From: Brachycybe producta
Taxonomy: Eukaryota > Arthropoda > Diplopoda > Playtdesmida > Andrognathidae
Assembly: GCA_036925085.1 (NCBI GenBank)
Contig: JAUPFP010000033.1
Span: forward strand, 1,906,501 to 1,970,500
Direction of reading: 5' to 3'
Length of the DNA: 64,000 nt
Below are positions 1-8,866 of the stretch, one piece after another (the first letter of the stretch is position 1; each line of letters begins with the position of its first letter). The notes below the pieces were generated by a model. It did no database searches and was not told where the DNA came from. It saw nothing but the letters and a program-made list of their open reading frames with translations. The translations under genes and the position numbers were made by a program.

Positions 1-198
1 CAAAGCGAAATCTAGAGATCTTTTAAATGCTGGTAGAAACATGGCCAAAATGAAACGATGTACCTTCATGGTGTCCTTATAGAAGGTGACGTTTGTGTCT
101 GTCAGGTATTCATTCCTGTAAAAGTCTGAGACTCCTTGTGCCAGGGCTTCACCGTGTTCCTTCCATTGGATCGTAGTCTCAGTTGTACTTGCAGACAT
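1..198 (-). CDS. B0: BTB-domain protein, 5' fragment (runs off left edge)
   Basis: A 66-codon frame starts at the ATG read from 198 down and stays open to the window edge. The product begins MSASTTETTIQWKEHGEALA and contains EYLTDTNVTFYKDTMKVHRF and ILAMFLPAFKRSL, which align with EYLVDFSVTCHGQQMKVHKF and VLAFLFPILKESL of the neighbours, so it is the N-terminal half of a BTB domain. It is the most divergent copy: it has a longer N-terminus, FYKDT replaces the usual CHGQQ, and VHR replaces VHK. Orientation matches the rest of the array. The remainder of the BTB domain and any zinc fingers lie outside the window, so 'BTB-ZF' is inferred from the context. A CTCF-like core lies 155 bp upstream. 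Confidence 0.8.
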   Translation of the reverse strand, partial: MSASTTETTIQWKEHGEALAQGVSDFYRNEYLTDTNVTFYKDTMKVHRFILAMFLPAFKRSLDFAL

Positions 199-351
199 CT
201 TGTAGAATTAATCTCGTATTGAGAACTCTTTATGAAGACTTTGAAGAGATGGGGGGAGAAATTCAGTCATAAGCAAGCAACACCTTCGACACACACACAC
301 ATGAGAATTGCTATTTGTTACTGAAACCTTGGACAAAAGATTCACACGTTA

Positions 352-365
352 TCACTAGAGGGCCA
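352..365 (+). promoter_or_regulatory. CTCF-like element upstream of B0
   Basis: TCACTAGAGGGCCA lies 155 bp upstream of the B0 start. The core CACTAGAGGGC fits the CTCF consensus CCASYAGRKGGCRSY over its central ten positions. It lacks the ATGG core that YY1 would need. It occupies the same relative place and orientation as the elements of the other genes. Confidence 0.45.
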
Positions 366-454
366 AGTATTTCGTCTGCTAAAGTTATTACACTTAAAAC
401 TACGGCAAGCCGTTTGCAGCAAAAATGATTCTAGTCCAGTTTGATGGTTTTTAT

Positions 455-775
455 GAACAGCTGATTTGTCAAACTCTTGAATTATTCTGTCTTTCAGAAT
501 CAAAACAATAAGAAAGTAGAAGGGTAGCTCAATCATCAGAGTTGGTGGATAACTCTTTGTTGATGTTTTTCAAATTAAACTTTTTATAGACAAAAAAAAT
601 TAAAATATTGTCTACTAAGCATAATCTAGCTGTTTAAAGTTGTATCATTTTCAAACTTGCATAAAAACGTTTATTTTTTTAAATAAATCAACAAGAAAAT
701 ATTTTTATGTGATTGCAATCTACCCTTCTAGTTTCTAAACTTTATTTTGCATCAGAAAAGACAGAATCAGACAAT
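455..775. mobile_element. Family A foldback element (MITE-like)
   Basis: The element starts GAACAGCTGATTTGTCAAAC and ends near GACAGAATCAGACAAT. Internally it carries 'gtagaagggtagctcaatca' and, inverted, 'acccttctagtttctaaa'. At least nine related copies occur in the window, at about one per two or three intergenic spaces. There is no coding capacity, which is consistent with a non-autonomous DNA element. Confidence 0.6.
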
Positions 776-779
776 ATTT

Positions 780-2040
780 ATTTGTCCACACTTTGGCCCA
801 AATAAGTATGTTGTTAACATGCTAATGACATTCATAAACATGTACTCTTCTAGTTTCTAAAACGCTTCCGGTTTCTTTTACATAAATAATCAGCTCTTAT
901 TTCTGTGCTATTTTTCATTTGCTTAGTTTGTAATGGCTGCTTTAAAAAACAGTTTGAATCAGGGTTTTCATTTTTATTAAATTACGTTATTTTAACTTTA
1001 CAACTGTAAATGTTTTACGAAACAGAAGTTGTGCTTAAGTGTATACTAGTGTACAGTATAATGGTAAAGAAAAAAACTATTTGGTTATTTTTATCATTTT
1101 TGTTTACAATATATTTATATAAAAAAAAGAATTAAGGAATAAAGTTTACTGAAAGCTTCAAAAGCAAAAACATAGTACTACATTGGGCCGGAGTAGAACG
1201 AATCGGAATTTTGTTTATAACAAGCAGGCGGTTTTTTTTTGCGTTTTCAATCCGAACCAGGCTTAGTGAGCGGGGGTGGGGGGGGGGGCATCCATTGAGA
1301 TGCTTTGTTTATAAAAAAAATATTCCGGTTCCTTCCGTTCCGACTGTTCCAATTCGACGTAGTGTGCTACACTATTTAGAGTACTTTCATGCTGTTATTT
1401 TTTAAAATAAAACATTTTATTGCAGTTTCAAAAAAGACAAAAATTTAATGTTTGATATTCACAAAAGTGAACTTAAAAAATGCCATAATAATTATTAAAG
1501 GCAAAAAAGAATATAATGCTTTTTGGAATCAACAAAACTAGTTAAGAGGCTAGAAGTTGACTTGCAAATATAAATTATCTTTATATTAATTCTCGATTCT
1601 AGAAGAACCCTAGCTAGCCTCTGACCAGCTTCTTTGAATACAAAAAGCATAATTCTTTATTTTCACTTAATAGTTTCTGTAGCACTTTTTAATTTCTATT
1701 TAAAGTTACACATAAAGAACTACACACACACATTGTGGGAAAAATATTGAAATAAAAAAATATTGAAATTGTTGTTGGGTTTATATCAGTGGGGTTTTAT
1801 ATTTTCTGGTTTTGACAATGCATTTTCTATGCTGCACTTGGACTCTTGTCCCTCTGCCATAGGCCTTTATATGGCTGCTTGCAGAGTAATTTTTCAAAAT
1901 CAAAAAATCAAAATCAAAAAGTTCTCTTAAAATTGTCCACAGTCAAATATATTTCAGTTAGAATCGGCTGTTATGTTGAAAAACATAGAATACAACGGAT
2001 AATAATAATAATAAGGAACCATATATGAAAAACGAACTGA
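780..2040. other. Intergenic, AT-rich; G-run and degenerate repeats
   Basis: No gene is recognisable. A run of about eleven G lies near 1277-1287, inside a weakly inverted segment (about 1180-1375) whose arms both contain a TTTATAA stretch and GGAAT/ATTCC-type blocks. The segment 1830-1895 ('cttgtccctctgccat', 'ggctgcttgcagagtaat') resembles 11865-11915, so a dispersed repeat is likely. The rest is A/T homopolymer-rich with nothing supportable. Confidence 0.4.
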
Positions 2041-2047
2041 GATTACA

Positions 2048-2053
2048 TTTTAT
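2048..2053 (-). terminator. Poly(A) signal of B1
   Basis: AATAAA on the minus strand, 74 bp beyond the B1 stop codon, followed by a T/A-rich region. The position is typical for a short 3'UTR. Confidence 0.5.
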
Positions 2054-2126
2054 TAAAACATTTTTCAGTCTTTTTTTTTTTATAAATGACGAATTTATAT
2101 TCAATGACATAAATATGTCTATTAGA

Positions 2127-3773
2127 TTAGGAAGTGTTCTTAGGAAACTCGAAGTTTGGTCTGGCAGACGGCAATTCTACTTTATGCCTCGATGCACAAT
2201 GTACTCTGAGGTGGTCCCTTCGAAAGAAACCTTGTCCACAAATGTGACACACGTGATTCTTTGCACCATCACCAGAATGTTTCATTTTATGTATTTTCAA
2301 ATTGTAATTGTGTGAATATTCTGCACTGCAAATATCACATTTGTACGGTTTTAACCCCTTGTGCTTACTAATGACGTGTTTATTCAACGATCCGCTCGTC
2401 TGAAAACGATATCCACATTCCTCGCACATGTAGTCTCTCATATGTTGATGCATTATACGGATGTGTTTAGTCAAAGTATGCATATAAGCGGCAGTGTAGT
2501 TGCACTCCTTGCATTTGAACTTATCCATACGTTCGTGTTTTGCTAGAATGTGACACCGTAGTTGGTGTTTTGCGAAACACATGAAATCACAATCTGGACA
2601 CTTGACATTCTTTTCGAGCGGATTTCCATCGCCGTCTACTTTGTGTATGGCCATCATGTGTTGTAGAATATTCCGTTTATGAATCGATTTGAAATCGCAG
2701 TATTTACATTCGCAGCATTTTGACTCGATATGGGTCACGTACATCTCTTTCGTTGCAAATATCTTTTTACAACTCTTACACGTATAACGCACTGTCAAGC
2801 TTTCGTAATGGGTTTTCAAATGACTTTTGAGACGGTAGGAACGGTTTGTGCTGAAATCGCAGTGTGGACATTTGAGGTTTCGGTCGGTGTCCCCTTCTTC
2901 TTCGTTGTCCTCCTCCTCCTCCTCCTCCTCCTCCTCTCCCTCTTCTTGTTCAACTTCATCATCCACTACTGTTGGCTTGTCTTGCGAATCGTTCTCAAGA
3001 ATAGGTTTCGATTCGCAATCCTCTTTCGATTTGTCATCTCCGCCGTTAGGTGTTTCTATCAGGCTCTTTATAGTTTTCTCGGTGCCATGGCCCTTTGAAG
3101 ATGGTGTACTGCGTTTTGCTGCTGGCCTCTTACGAGAACGCGTGTTTTGTTTTGCACTCTTTGTCACCTTCTTGAGTTTAACACCTTTGTCAATCAATTC
3201 TTCTACACTACATTCGAATTCAGGATAATCATCTAAGTCAATCATATCCTCACTTTCGTCAATGACCTTCTTTTTTTCATTACGTGGTCTCAATCTGCTT
3301 AAAGGTGTTGCATCATTTTGTTCAGCAGCTTTATCCAAAACCTTGCTTTCTTTGTTTTGCCACTGGCGGATACTTTCCTTTAAACTCTTTACCTCCATTG
3401 CGTCTGCGATACGCATCAGACAGTCGACATGTTCTTCAGGAACGGTAGTTTTTCCAGTGTATGCAAATTGAAGCAAATATCCAATGTCTTCGGCATGGTA
3501 TGCAATGTTGTCCAAATTCAGTCCCTGAGCCTGAGGTATCGTTGAAAATTCACCTGAAACATCCTCTTCTTGCTCGAGACAGGAAGTGGCCTCGGCTCTG
3601 AGAGACTCCTTGACTATTGGAAAGAGAAATGCCAATACAAACTTGTGGACTTTCATCTGTTGTCCGTGACAAGTGACACTGAAGTCCACTAGATATTCTT
3701 CCTTGAAGAACTCCCATAGTTTTGTGGACAAGGCTCTGCCGTGTCCCGTCCACTCTAATAGCATTTCTCCCAT
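2127..3773 (-). CDS. B1: BTB-C2H2 zinc finger protein
   Basis: 548 aa, one uninterrupted coding exon. BTB spans about residues 5-130 (LEWTGHGRALSTKLWEFF at the start). The linker has R-L-R-P-R, a basic patch RSRKRPAAKR that could be a nuclear localisation signal, and a run of about 20 acidic residues coded by a GAG-type microsatellite. Eight fingers follow at about 302-534; F2 is C2HC (ends THIESKC) and F3 follows it directly. The tail after F8 (PSARPNFEFPK) is shared only with B2, as is F8 itself (CHICGQGF-[FY]-RRDHLRVH), so B1 and B2 are close relatives. The BTB part should mediate homo- or hetero-oligomerisation and the fingers DNA binding in the nucleus (family knowledge). Targets are unknown. 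A strong splice acceptor 17 bp upstream of the ATG supports this start. Confidence 0.93.
   Translation of the reverse strand: MGEMLLEWTGHGRALSTKLWEFFKEEYLVDFSVTCHGQQMKVHKFVLAFLFPIVKESLRAEATSCLEQEEDVSGEFSTIPQAQGLNLDNIAYHAEDIGYLLQFAYTGKTTVPEEHVDCLMRIADAMEVKSLKESIRQWQNKESKVLDKAAEQNDATPLSRLRPRNEKKKVIDESEDMIDLDDYPEFECSVEELIDKGVKLKKVTKSAKQNTRSRKRPAAKRSTPSSKGHGTEKTIKSLIETPNGGDDKSKEDCESKPILENDSQDKPTVVDDEVEQEEGEEEEEEEEEDNEEEGDTDRNLKCPHCDFSTNRSYRLKSHLKTHYESLTVRYTCKSCKKIFATKEMYVTHIESKCCECKYCDFKSIHKRNILQHMMAIHKVDGDGNPLEKNVKCPDCDFMCFAKHQLRCHILAKHERMDKFKCKECNYTAAYMHTLTKHIRIMHQHMRDYMCEECGYRFQTSGSLNKHVISKHKGLKPYKCDICSAEYSHNYNLKIHKMKHSGDGAKNHVCHICGQGFFRRDHLRVHCASRHKVELPSARPNFEFPKNTS
2893..2950 (-). repeat. 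Poly-Glu coding microsatellite in B1 linker
   Basis: TCC/CTC-type trinucleotide run on the plus strand encodes the acidic run (E with a few D/G) between the linker and F1 of B1. It is pure enough to be length-polymorphic. Confidence 0.85.
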
Positions 3774-3789
3774 GATATTGCTAATTCAC

Positions 3790-3822
3790 CTGAAGAGAAG
3801 AAGAAGAAAAAAAGAGCAGACG
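3790..3822 (-). other. 5'UTR splice acceptor of B1
   Basis: On the minus strand a pyrimidine tract of about 28 bases (CTCTTTTTTTCTTCTTCTTC...) ends in CTTCAG, 16 bases before the B1 ATG. This is a textbook 3' splice site. It implies that the B1 mRNA has at least one upstream non-coding exon. The matching donor was not identified with confidence. Confidence 0.65.
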
Positions 3823-4036
3823 AATCAATTTGCAAATCAAATATTATTGATTTGACTTTTTCTCTCTCTGTGAAAACTATGAACTTGTATACAATTTTAG
3901 ATCAATAGAGAGTAACGGGTCTAAAATAAAATCTTACGTGAGCTGGCCTTTTGAGATCATCAATGCAAATAGAGATGTTTTGAGCACAGTTCACTTCTAC
4001 AAATGGTTTTGAGTGACTTACAGTAATAATGCGCTC

Positions 4037-4051
4037 AAAAGATGGCAGCAC
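4037..4051 (+). promoter_or_regulatory. CTCF-like element upstream of B1
   Basis: AAAAGATGGCAGCAC, 264 bp upstream of the B1 ATG. It is one of the best matches to the array-wide consensus, in the common orientation. Confidence 0.6.
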
Positions 4052-4397
4052 TGTAATAGAAACACAAACCTTGGGGGGAAAACACATTTGCAGAATATAT
4101 AATTATTACAGTATGTTTCAAAAGTTATTCTTTACGAAAATGTATACAGGGTGGTACAGTATGAATTTAAATTTTGGTACAGAGTGGTGATTTTTTATTT
4201 AAATTTTTACTATTTACTAATATTTACTAAATTTCGCTATTTTTTTTAAAGTGGGTGAATAAAATATATGAAAATTTGATGTAATTTTTTTTAAAAAAAA
4301 AATTCATTTGATTTGGGACATTTTGAAATGAGACATAAAATTAAAATAATTAGGAAAAAAATCACGAAACTAAATCAAATGATTTAAGATGTTCTAT

Positions 4398-4690
4398 GAA
4401 CAGCTGATTTTCGAACTCTGAATATTCTGTATTTCAGATGCCAACACTAAAGAGAAGTTTTAAGTGTTAGAAACTAGAAAGGTTGCTGAATCACTTAATA
4501 TTTTCATGTTGAGATATATCTTTCAAAATAAACTTTTTTTTTTAGCTAAAAATTAAAAAAAAAATATTGTTTGCATAAAAGTTGGTTACTGCACTTCTGA
4601 AACAGAGATAAAAGCTTATTTTAAAAGATTACCCCCTTAAATGACAGAGCTACTATTCTAGTTTTTAAAACTTTCATGCATGTTAAAAAG
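4398..4690. mobile_element. Family A foldback element
   Basis: Starts GAACAGCTGATTTTCGAACT and contains 'gtgttagaaactagaaaggt' on one arm and 'ctattctagtttttaaaact' on the other. A central AT-rich stretch has 'attgtttgcataaaagttgg'. Same family as the copy at 455. Confidence 0.6.
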
Positions 4691-4813
4691 GTGGATTTGC
4701 ATGCAGAACCAACAATGTTCACAATTCTGAAAGCACGGAAACTATGCACTTTTCAACAGTTAGTGTAATTGCAAAACAACACTGTCTCGAGTCAAGATGA
4801 ATGGTTTTAAATT

Positions 4814-4819
4814 TTTATT
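4814..4819 (-). terminator. Poly(A) signal of B2
   Basis: AATAAA on the minus strand, about 78 bp past the B2 stop codon. Confidence 0.45.
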
Positions 4820-4896
4820 CTTATTGTTCAACAACAAACAAAAATAATACATCGGACGTTTTAAAAAAAAAAAACAGACGAAAACACTAGTTACAT

Positions 4897-6696
4897 TTAA
4901 CTGTTCATTAAGTAATTTAAACTGTCTTGAATTGCTGCCTCGTCAGCCTCGATTGTCTTTGCCACGTCTATTTCGTTAGGAGCGGTCTTAGGAAACTCGT
5001 AGTTCGGTTTGGCAGATGCCAGTTCCACTTTATGCTTGCACCTGCAATGTACTCTCAGGTGATCCCTTCTGTAGAAACCTTGTCCACAAATATGGCAGAC
5101 GTGATTCCGTACGGCACCACCTGTATGCTTTTGTTGGTGTAGCTTGAAGCTAAGCGTGTCGGAATACTCTGCTCCGCAAACTTCACACTTATGCGGTTTG
5201 ATGCCCTTATGTACTATCATAACATGACGAGAAAGTCCGCTACTCGTCTGACTCTGAAATCCACACTCCTCGCACATGTAGTCCCTTCGGCGTTGATGAA
5301 TGATCCGCACGTGTTTCAATAGATCGTTTCTAAACGGAGCTGTGTACGCACATTCCGTGCATTTATACTTGTTAAGAAGTTCGTGTTTTGCCAAAGAGTG
5401 ACGTCTGAGCTGATGTTTTGCAAAGCAAACGAAATTACACTGTGAGCACTGTAAGTTCTTTTCAAGTGGATTTCCAGCTCCGTCCACCATGTGTTTGGCT
5501 GCCATGTGTTGAAGGAGAACCACTCTTCGAAGGGTCTTGTGTCCACAATACTTGCACTCGTGTGGAAGTTCTTTGCCACACTTCGAATCGGAATGTATCC
5601 GAAACATGTTTCTCGTTCCGAACACTTTCTTACATGCTTTGCAAGTAAAACGCCTCGCTCGTTTGTTAGAATGACACTGTAAGTGACGTTTGAGAAAGTA
5701 TGGCTTTGCTGCAACATAATCGCAGTTTGGACACTTGAGACTTGTTTCTCCAACTTCTTCCACATGATCTACAGTTGTCGTTGTCAATTTCGTCTGCAAA
5801 GAAATCTCGTCATCTTCATCGAAATTACTCGCAGAGTGACCTTCTTCAGTGTTGTTCGTTTCATTCTTATCGACTCTATCCTCGTTCTTCTTAACCGTCT
5901 CCTGTGAATCTTGAAAATCTGAATTGTCCCTATCGACCACAGCAGATTCTAGACGGTTTTTTGAAGCAGCGAAGTTACTAACTGTAGAATCATTTTGCTT
6001 AGTTATTTGCTTTCTATGGTGTACGGTGTTTTTAGCCATACGGTTGCTACGTGACACGAAACGATGTACAACTTGTTTCGAAAGTAACAAATTCGGTCGC
6101 GACCGTTTCTTACGCTGTTGTTTTCTAATCACAACACAATCGGACTCTGTGTCATTGTCGGAGTCAACTGTAGTACTATCGAAAATATTTTTTAGTTGTA
6201 AACGAGGTCTTAGCCTGCTATTTGTGAGCAGTGATGTTTCGTTTCGTCCGTTGATCTGGTCGTAACACTCCGTGCTCTTATCGTTCAACCGGTCGAGACT
6301 GTCTTTTAGACTCTTGATCTCCATGTTATCTGCGATACGCATCAGACAATCAGCATGTTCTTTAGGAACTGTCGTCTTTCCTGTATATGCAAACTGAATC
6401 AGATAGTCCATATCTTCCGCATGGTCAGCGATGTTGTCCAAATTGAGACCCTGAGGTAGCGGTAGCATGGATTCACCTAATGCAATTCCTTCTTCATCGA
6501 AAGGAAAAGAACCACTTGACCTTAGAGATTCCTTGAGTATTGGAAACATAATGGCCAGTACGAACTTGTGGACTTTCATCTGTTGTCCATGACAAGTGAC
6601 ACTGAAATCAACCAGATATTCCTCGTTTAAGAATTCCCATAGTTTTGTGGACAAGGCTTTGTCGTGACCTTCCCATTCCAAATGCAACCCTTTCAT
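4897..6696 (-). CDS. B2: BTB-C2H2 zinc finger protein (MKG-start group)
   Basis: 599 aa. It begins MKGLHLEWEGHDKALSTK, the MKG start shared only with B3 and B4. BTB about 5-125. The linker (about 150-320) carries R-L-R-P-R, the basic stretch RKQQRKKRSRP and an acidic segment. Eight fingers at about 322-559, with F2 of C2HC type (HSDSKC). F8 and the following tail match B1. Beyond that a 40-residue extension rich in acidic and hydrophobic residues (ending LNYLMNS) is unique in the window and may form a short helix. In F6 the usual NRF/YRF is FQS, so the aromatic core residue of that finger is lost. The donor-like GTAAGC at 6854-6859 could belong to its 5'UTR intron, but no clear acceptor was found. 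Nuclear DNA-binding role inferred. Confidence 0.93.
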   Translation of the reverse strand: MKGLHLEWEGHDKALSTKLWEFLNEEYLVDFSVTCHGQQMKVHKFVLAIMFPILKESLRSSGSFPFDEEGIALGESMLPLPQGLNLDNIADHAEDMDYLIQFAYTGKTTVPKEHADCLMRIADNMEIKSLKDSLDRLNDKSTECYDQINGRNETSLLTNSRLRPRLQLKNIFDSTTVDSDNDTESDCVVIRKQQRKKRSRPNLLLSKQVVHRFVSRSNRMAKNTVHHRKQITKQNDSTVSNFAASKNRLESAVVDRDNSDFQDSQETVKKNEDRVDKNETNNTEEGHSASNFDEDDEISLQTKLTTTTVDHVEEVGETSLKCPNCDYVAAKPYFLKRHLQCHSNKRARRFTCKACKKVFGTRNMFRIHSDSKCGKELPHECKYCGHKTLRRVVLLQHMAAKHMVDGAGNPLEKNLQCSQCNFVCFAKHQLRRHSLAKHELLNKYKCTECAYTAPFRNDLLKHVRIIHQRRRDYMCEECGFQSQTSSGLSRHVMIVHKGIKPHKCEVCGAEYSDTLSFKLHQQKHTGGAVRNHVCHICGQGFYRRDHLRVHCRCKHKVELASAKPNYEFPKTAPNEIDVAKTIEADEAAIQDSLNYLMNS

Positions 6697-6853
6697 GGTT
6701 CCAACAGCAGACAGAAATTCTTAGTCAAATATATAAAAGAAAAGGGTGCAACAAGAAACATACAGTTTTATTATTTCTGCGCCTAAAGATTTATTCACTT
6801 TACATGGACGTTTGCAGGTTTTTGCTGCAAGGAGGTGACAATTTTATAAAACA

Positions 6854-6859
6854 GCTTAC
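6854..6859 (-). other. Candidate 5'UTR splice donor of B2
   Basis: GTAAGC on the minus strand about 160 bp upstream of the B2 ATG, between the CTCF-like element and the start codon. This is the interval in which donors are found for B3, B4, B9, B10, B12 and B13. The partner acceptor is unclear. Confidence 0.35.
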
Positions 6860-6982
6860 GTACAATATCTGATTGAGAGGAACCACTTCAAACATTAACA
6901 GAACGACCAAATTCATTGAATTTCATTCTTATAATCCTAATTTACCTTTGTAGGCTTGTAACAGATGTTATGTGTTACTATC

Positions 6983-6997
6983 AAAAGAGGGCAGCAC
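6983..6997 (+). promoter_or_regulatory. CTCF-like element upstream of B2
   Basis: AAAAGAGGGCAGCAC, 287 bp upstream of the B2 ATG. The T-to-G change (GATGG to GAGGG) is allowed in CTCF (K position) but destroys a YY1 core. Confidence 0.6.
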
Positions 6998-7070
6998 AAT
7001 AGTTGTGCAGTCTTGTAACTCTTGTTACAGAATAGACTTTAAAATCCTCTCTTCTGTGGTCATATATGTA

Positions 7071-7363
7071 ATACCTAGTACACACCTGATAATTTAAATG
7101 CATTTAAATAATGTGTTCTACAGAGCTCTGTGAAGGACAAACAAACAATATATCGAATTCAATTTATTCAGTTAATAATCTGAAAATATTGAGTTAATAC
7201 TTAAATATATAAACTATTGACAAACTATTGATTTTGTATTTTAATTTAAAATATTAATAATAAAGTCAATTTTTATTTGGGTTTATGTCCTTAACTGGAT
7301 TCCGTATAATTCACCTAAACACATTTAATTTGAATTCATTTAACTCATGTGTCTACAAGGTAT
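7071..7363. mobile_element. Family C foldback element
   Basis: A 293 bp element from ATACCTAGTACACACCTGAT to the inverted end GTGTCTACAAGGTAT. The imperfect terminal inverted repeats are about 35 bp and include TTTAAATG/CATTTAA blocks. Homologous to 14592-14862 and, inverted, to 29939-30326. No coding capacity. Confidence 0.7.
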
Positions 7364-7657
7364 AAGGGGACAGTGTATAAGATCGCTATGGTTATTTTTA
7401 AATCTGACATTATAGGAGTTAAGATTTTTTTCCACTTTCAGTTCCACTAGAACCAGTTTTCATAAATAAGCATTTAATTTAAAGTAAAAGAGTACAAGTA
7501 ATGCATTGCAATGAAGTTCAAATAACTGTCAATAGCATTTTGAAAAACATGACTTTTTGTTGGTGTTCCATGAAAAGTTTATTTTCAACATAAGTTGAGT
7601 TTTTCAATATTAAAAGTAATTAATACAATATGAAAGTATTATTTTTTTTTAAATATT

Positions 7658-7848
7658 CTGAAATTATTCCATGATTCAATAAAAAAAGAAATATTTAATC
7701 AGGAATATAAAGAAAAGCCATAAATTTTGCATTTAATATTTTTTTAATTAACAATGTCGAAACGCGTTAGCCATTGTATTAAATCCAAAATTTATGGCTT
7801 TTTTATATTCCTGATTAAAATTTTTTTTTAATTATGGAATAATTTTAG
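7658..7848. mobile_element. Long AT-rich foldback
   Basis: Left arm 'taatcaggaatataaagaaa' with 'agccataaattttgcattta' is mirrored by 'ccaaaatttatggctttttt' with 'atattcctgatta'. The outer parts pair 'aaattattccatgatt' with 'aattatggaataatttt'. The loop contains 'gtcgaaacgcgttagcc'. A single-copy foldback, probably a MITE remnant. Confidence 0.6.
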
Positions 7849-7849
7849 A

Positions 7850-8495
7850 CAATTTAGAAAAAAAATATTTTTATAGTAATTATTTTTATTGGTTATGTTA
7901 TACCTTTTCCACATTTATTTACTCACTAAATTATAAATTTCTTGTAAAAATATGCCTAAAAATCATGATTTTGCATTTTTGGGAGTCACAGATAAATGTA
8001 CAAAGATTCAAGAATTTTTAAAATAGTTGAAATTCTTGTAACCTTAAAATGGATCAGCTATATTGAAATCAATATAAGTTACATATATTATAGTACTCGA
8101 AATGTATGCGAAAATGTTTTCTATATAACAATAAAATCTTAAAAATTAACAAAACTAAATATCAGTGTAGTCATTTTCAGGCTTTTTCAATGGTTTTGAA
8201 TTGATAAAAAAATTGTGACTATTTTTTAAAATAATTAAAATAAAATTTGTTAAGAAAAAAAAAATTGGCAATTTTTTTTAAATGTACCCTTTTTATTTTA
8301 CTGAAGATTTCCATGAAATATTGATAGGAATTGATAAATACTTCGCAATAACGTGGTTACTATTAATTTTTCCATAGCTGTATATCTCTATATTGAGTTA
8401 ATATTTTAATATATATAAATTTGTGTTTCAACTAAACTCATTTAACTTAACGCATTTTAGCTCAAGTGTAAAATAGGGTATGAGTGTTCCTCCTT
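7850..8495. other. Intergenic, AT-rich, degenerate
   Basis: No gene is visible. At about 8385-8480 there is a degraded end of a family C element ('attgagttaatattttaata', 'aactaaactcatttaactta'). The rest is A/T-rich without structure I can support. Confidence 0.35.
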
Positions 8496-8661
8496 GGCTT
8501 GCAACCTTTCCTCTTTTGTGGAAGACAGTCCTTCATGTGGAGAAATGTCCTCCAGCCTCCACGAAAGCCACACATCCTCCTTTGTGGAGGACATTTTTGC
8601 CTTCATGGAGGCTGGAGGACATTTCTCCACACGGAGGACTGTCCTCCACAGGTGGCAAGCC
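8496..8661. repeat. GC-richer long hairpin (166 bp inverted repeat)
   Basis: GGCTTGCAACCTTTCCTCTT at the left is mirrored by the right end GGTGGCAAGCC. The arms of about 65-70 bp share GGAGAAATGTCCTCCAGCCT and its complement AGGCTGGAGGACATTTCTCC. Its composition is much richer in G/C than the surrounding DNA, and the GGAGGAC/GTCCTCC blocks recur four to five times, so each arm is also internally repetitive. It may be a foldback element or a source of a long hairpin RNA. Confidence 0.75.
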
Positions 8662-8776
8662 TAGTTGCTCCTGAAACGCATTTTTAGATATTCAATTTTA
8701 AGTAATGAAAAATGGTAATGTATAATATCAGTCAACTAATGAAAGACTCAAAACAACCACAAAATTATCAAATACA

Positions 8777-8782
8777 TTTATT
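8777..8782 (-). terminator. Poly(A) signal of B3
   Basis: AATAAA on the minus strand, about 85 bp past the B3 stop, within the conserved context TTTTTCAATAAATGT shared with B9 and, less exactly, B4 and B5. Confidence 0.55.
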
Positions 8783-8866
8783 GAAAAACAAAAAAAAAAT
8801 CATTTCAAAACAATAGTCCAAACTTACATTATATGTACAATAATAAATTTAAATATTTATATACAA

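Noticed and set aside
5316-5765. 149-codon frame overlapping B2 on the same strand
   Set aside because: Out-of-frame shadow of the zinc finger region, without domain or start context.
8496-8661. Canonical pre-miRNA
   Set aside because: Arms of about 65 bp with internal repeats are too long for a typical pre-miRNA; a foldback or long hairpin RNA is more likely.
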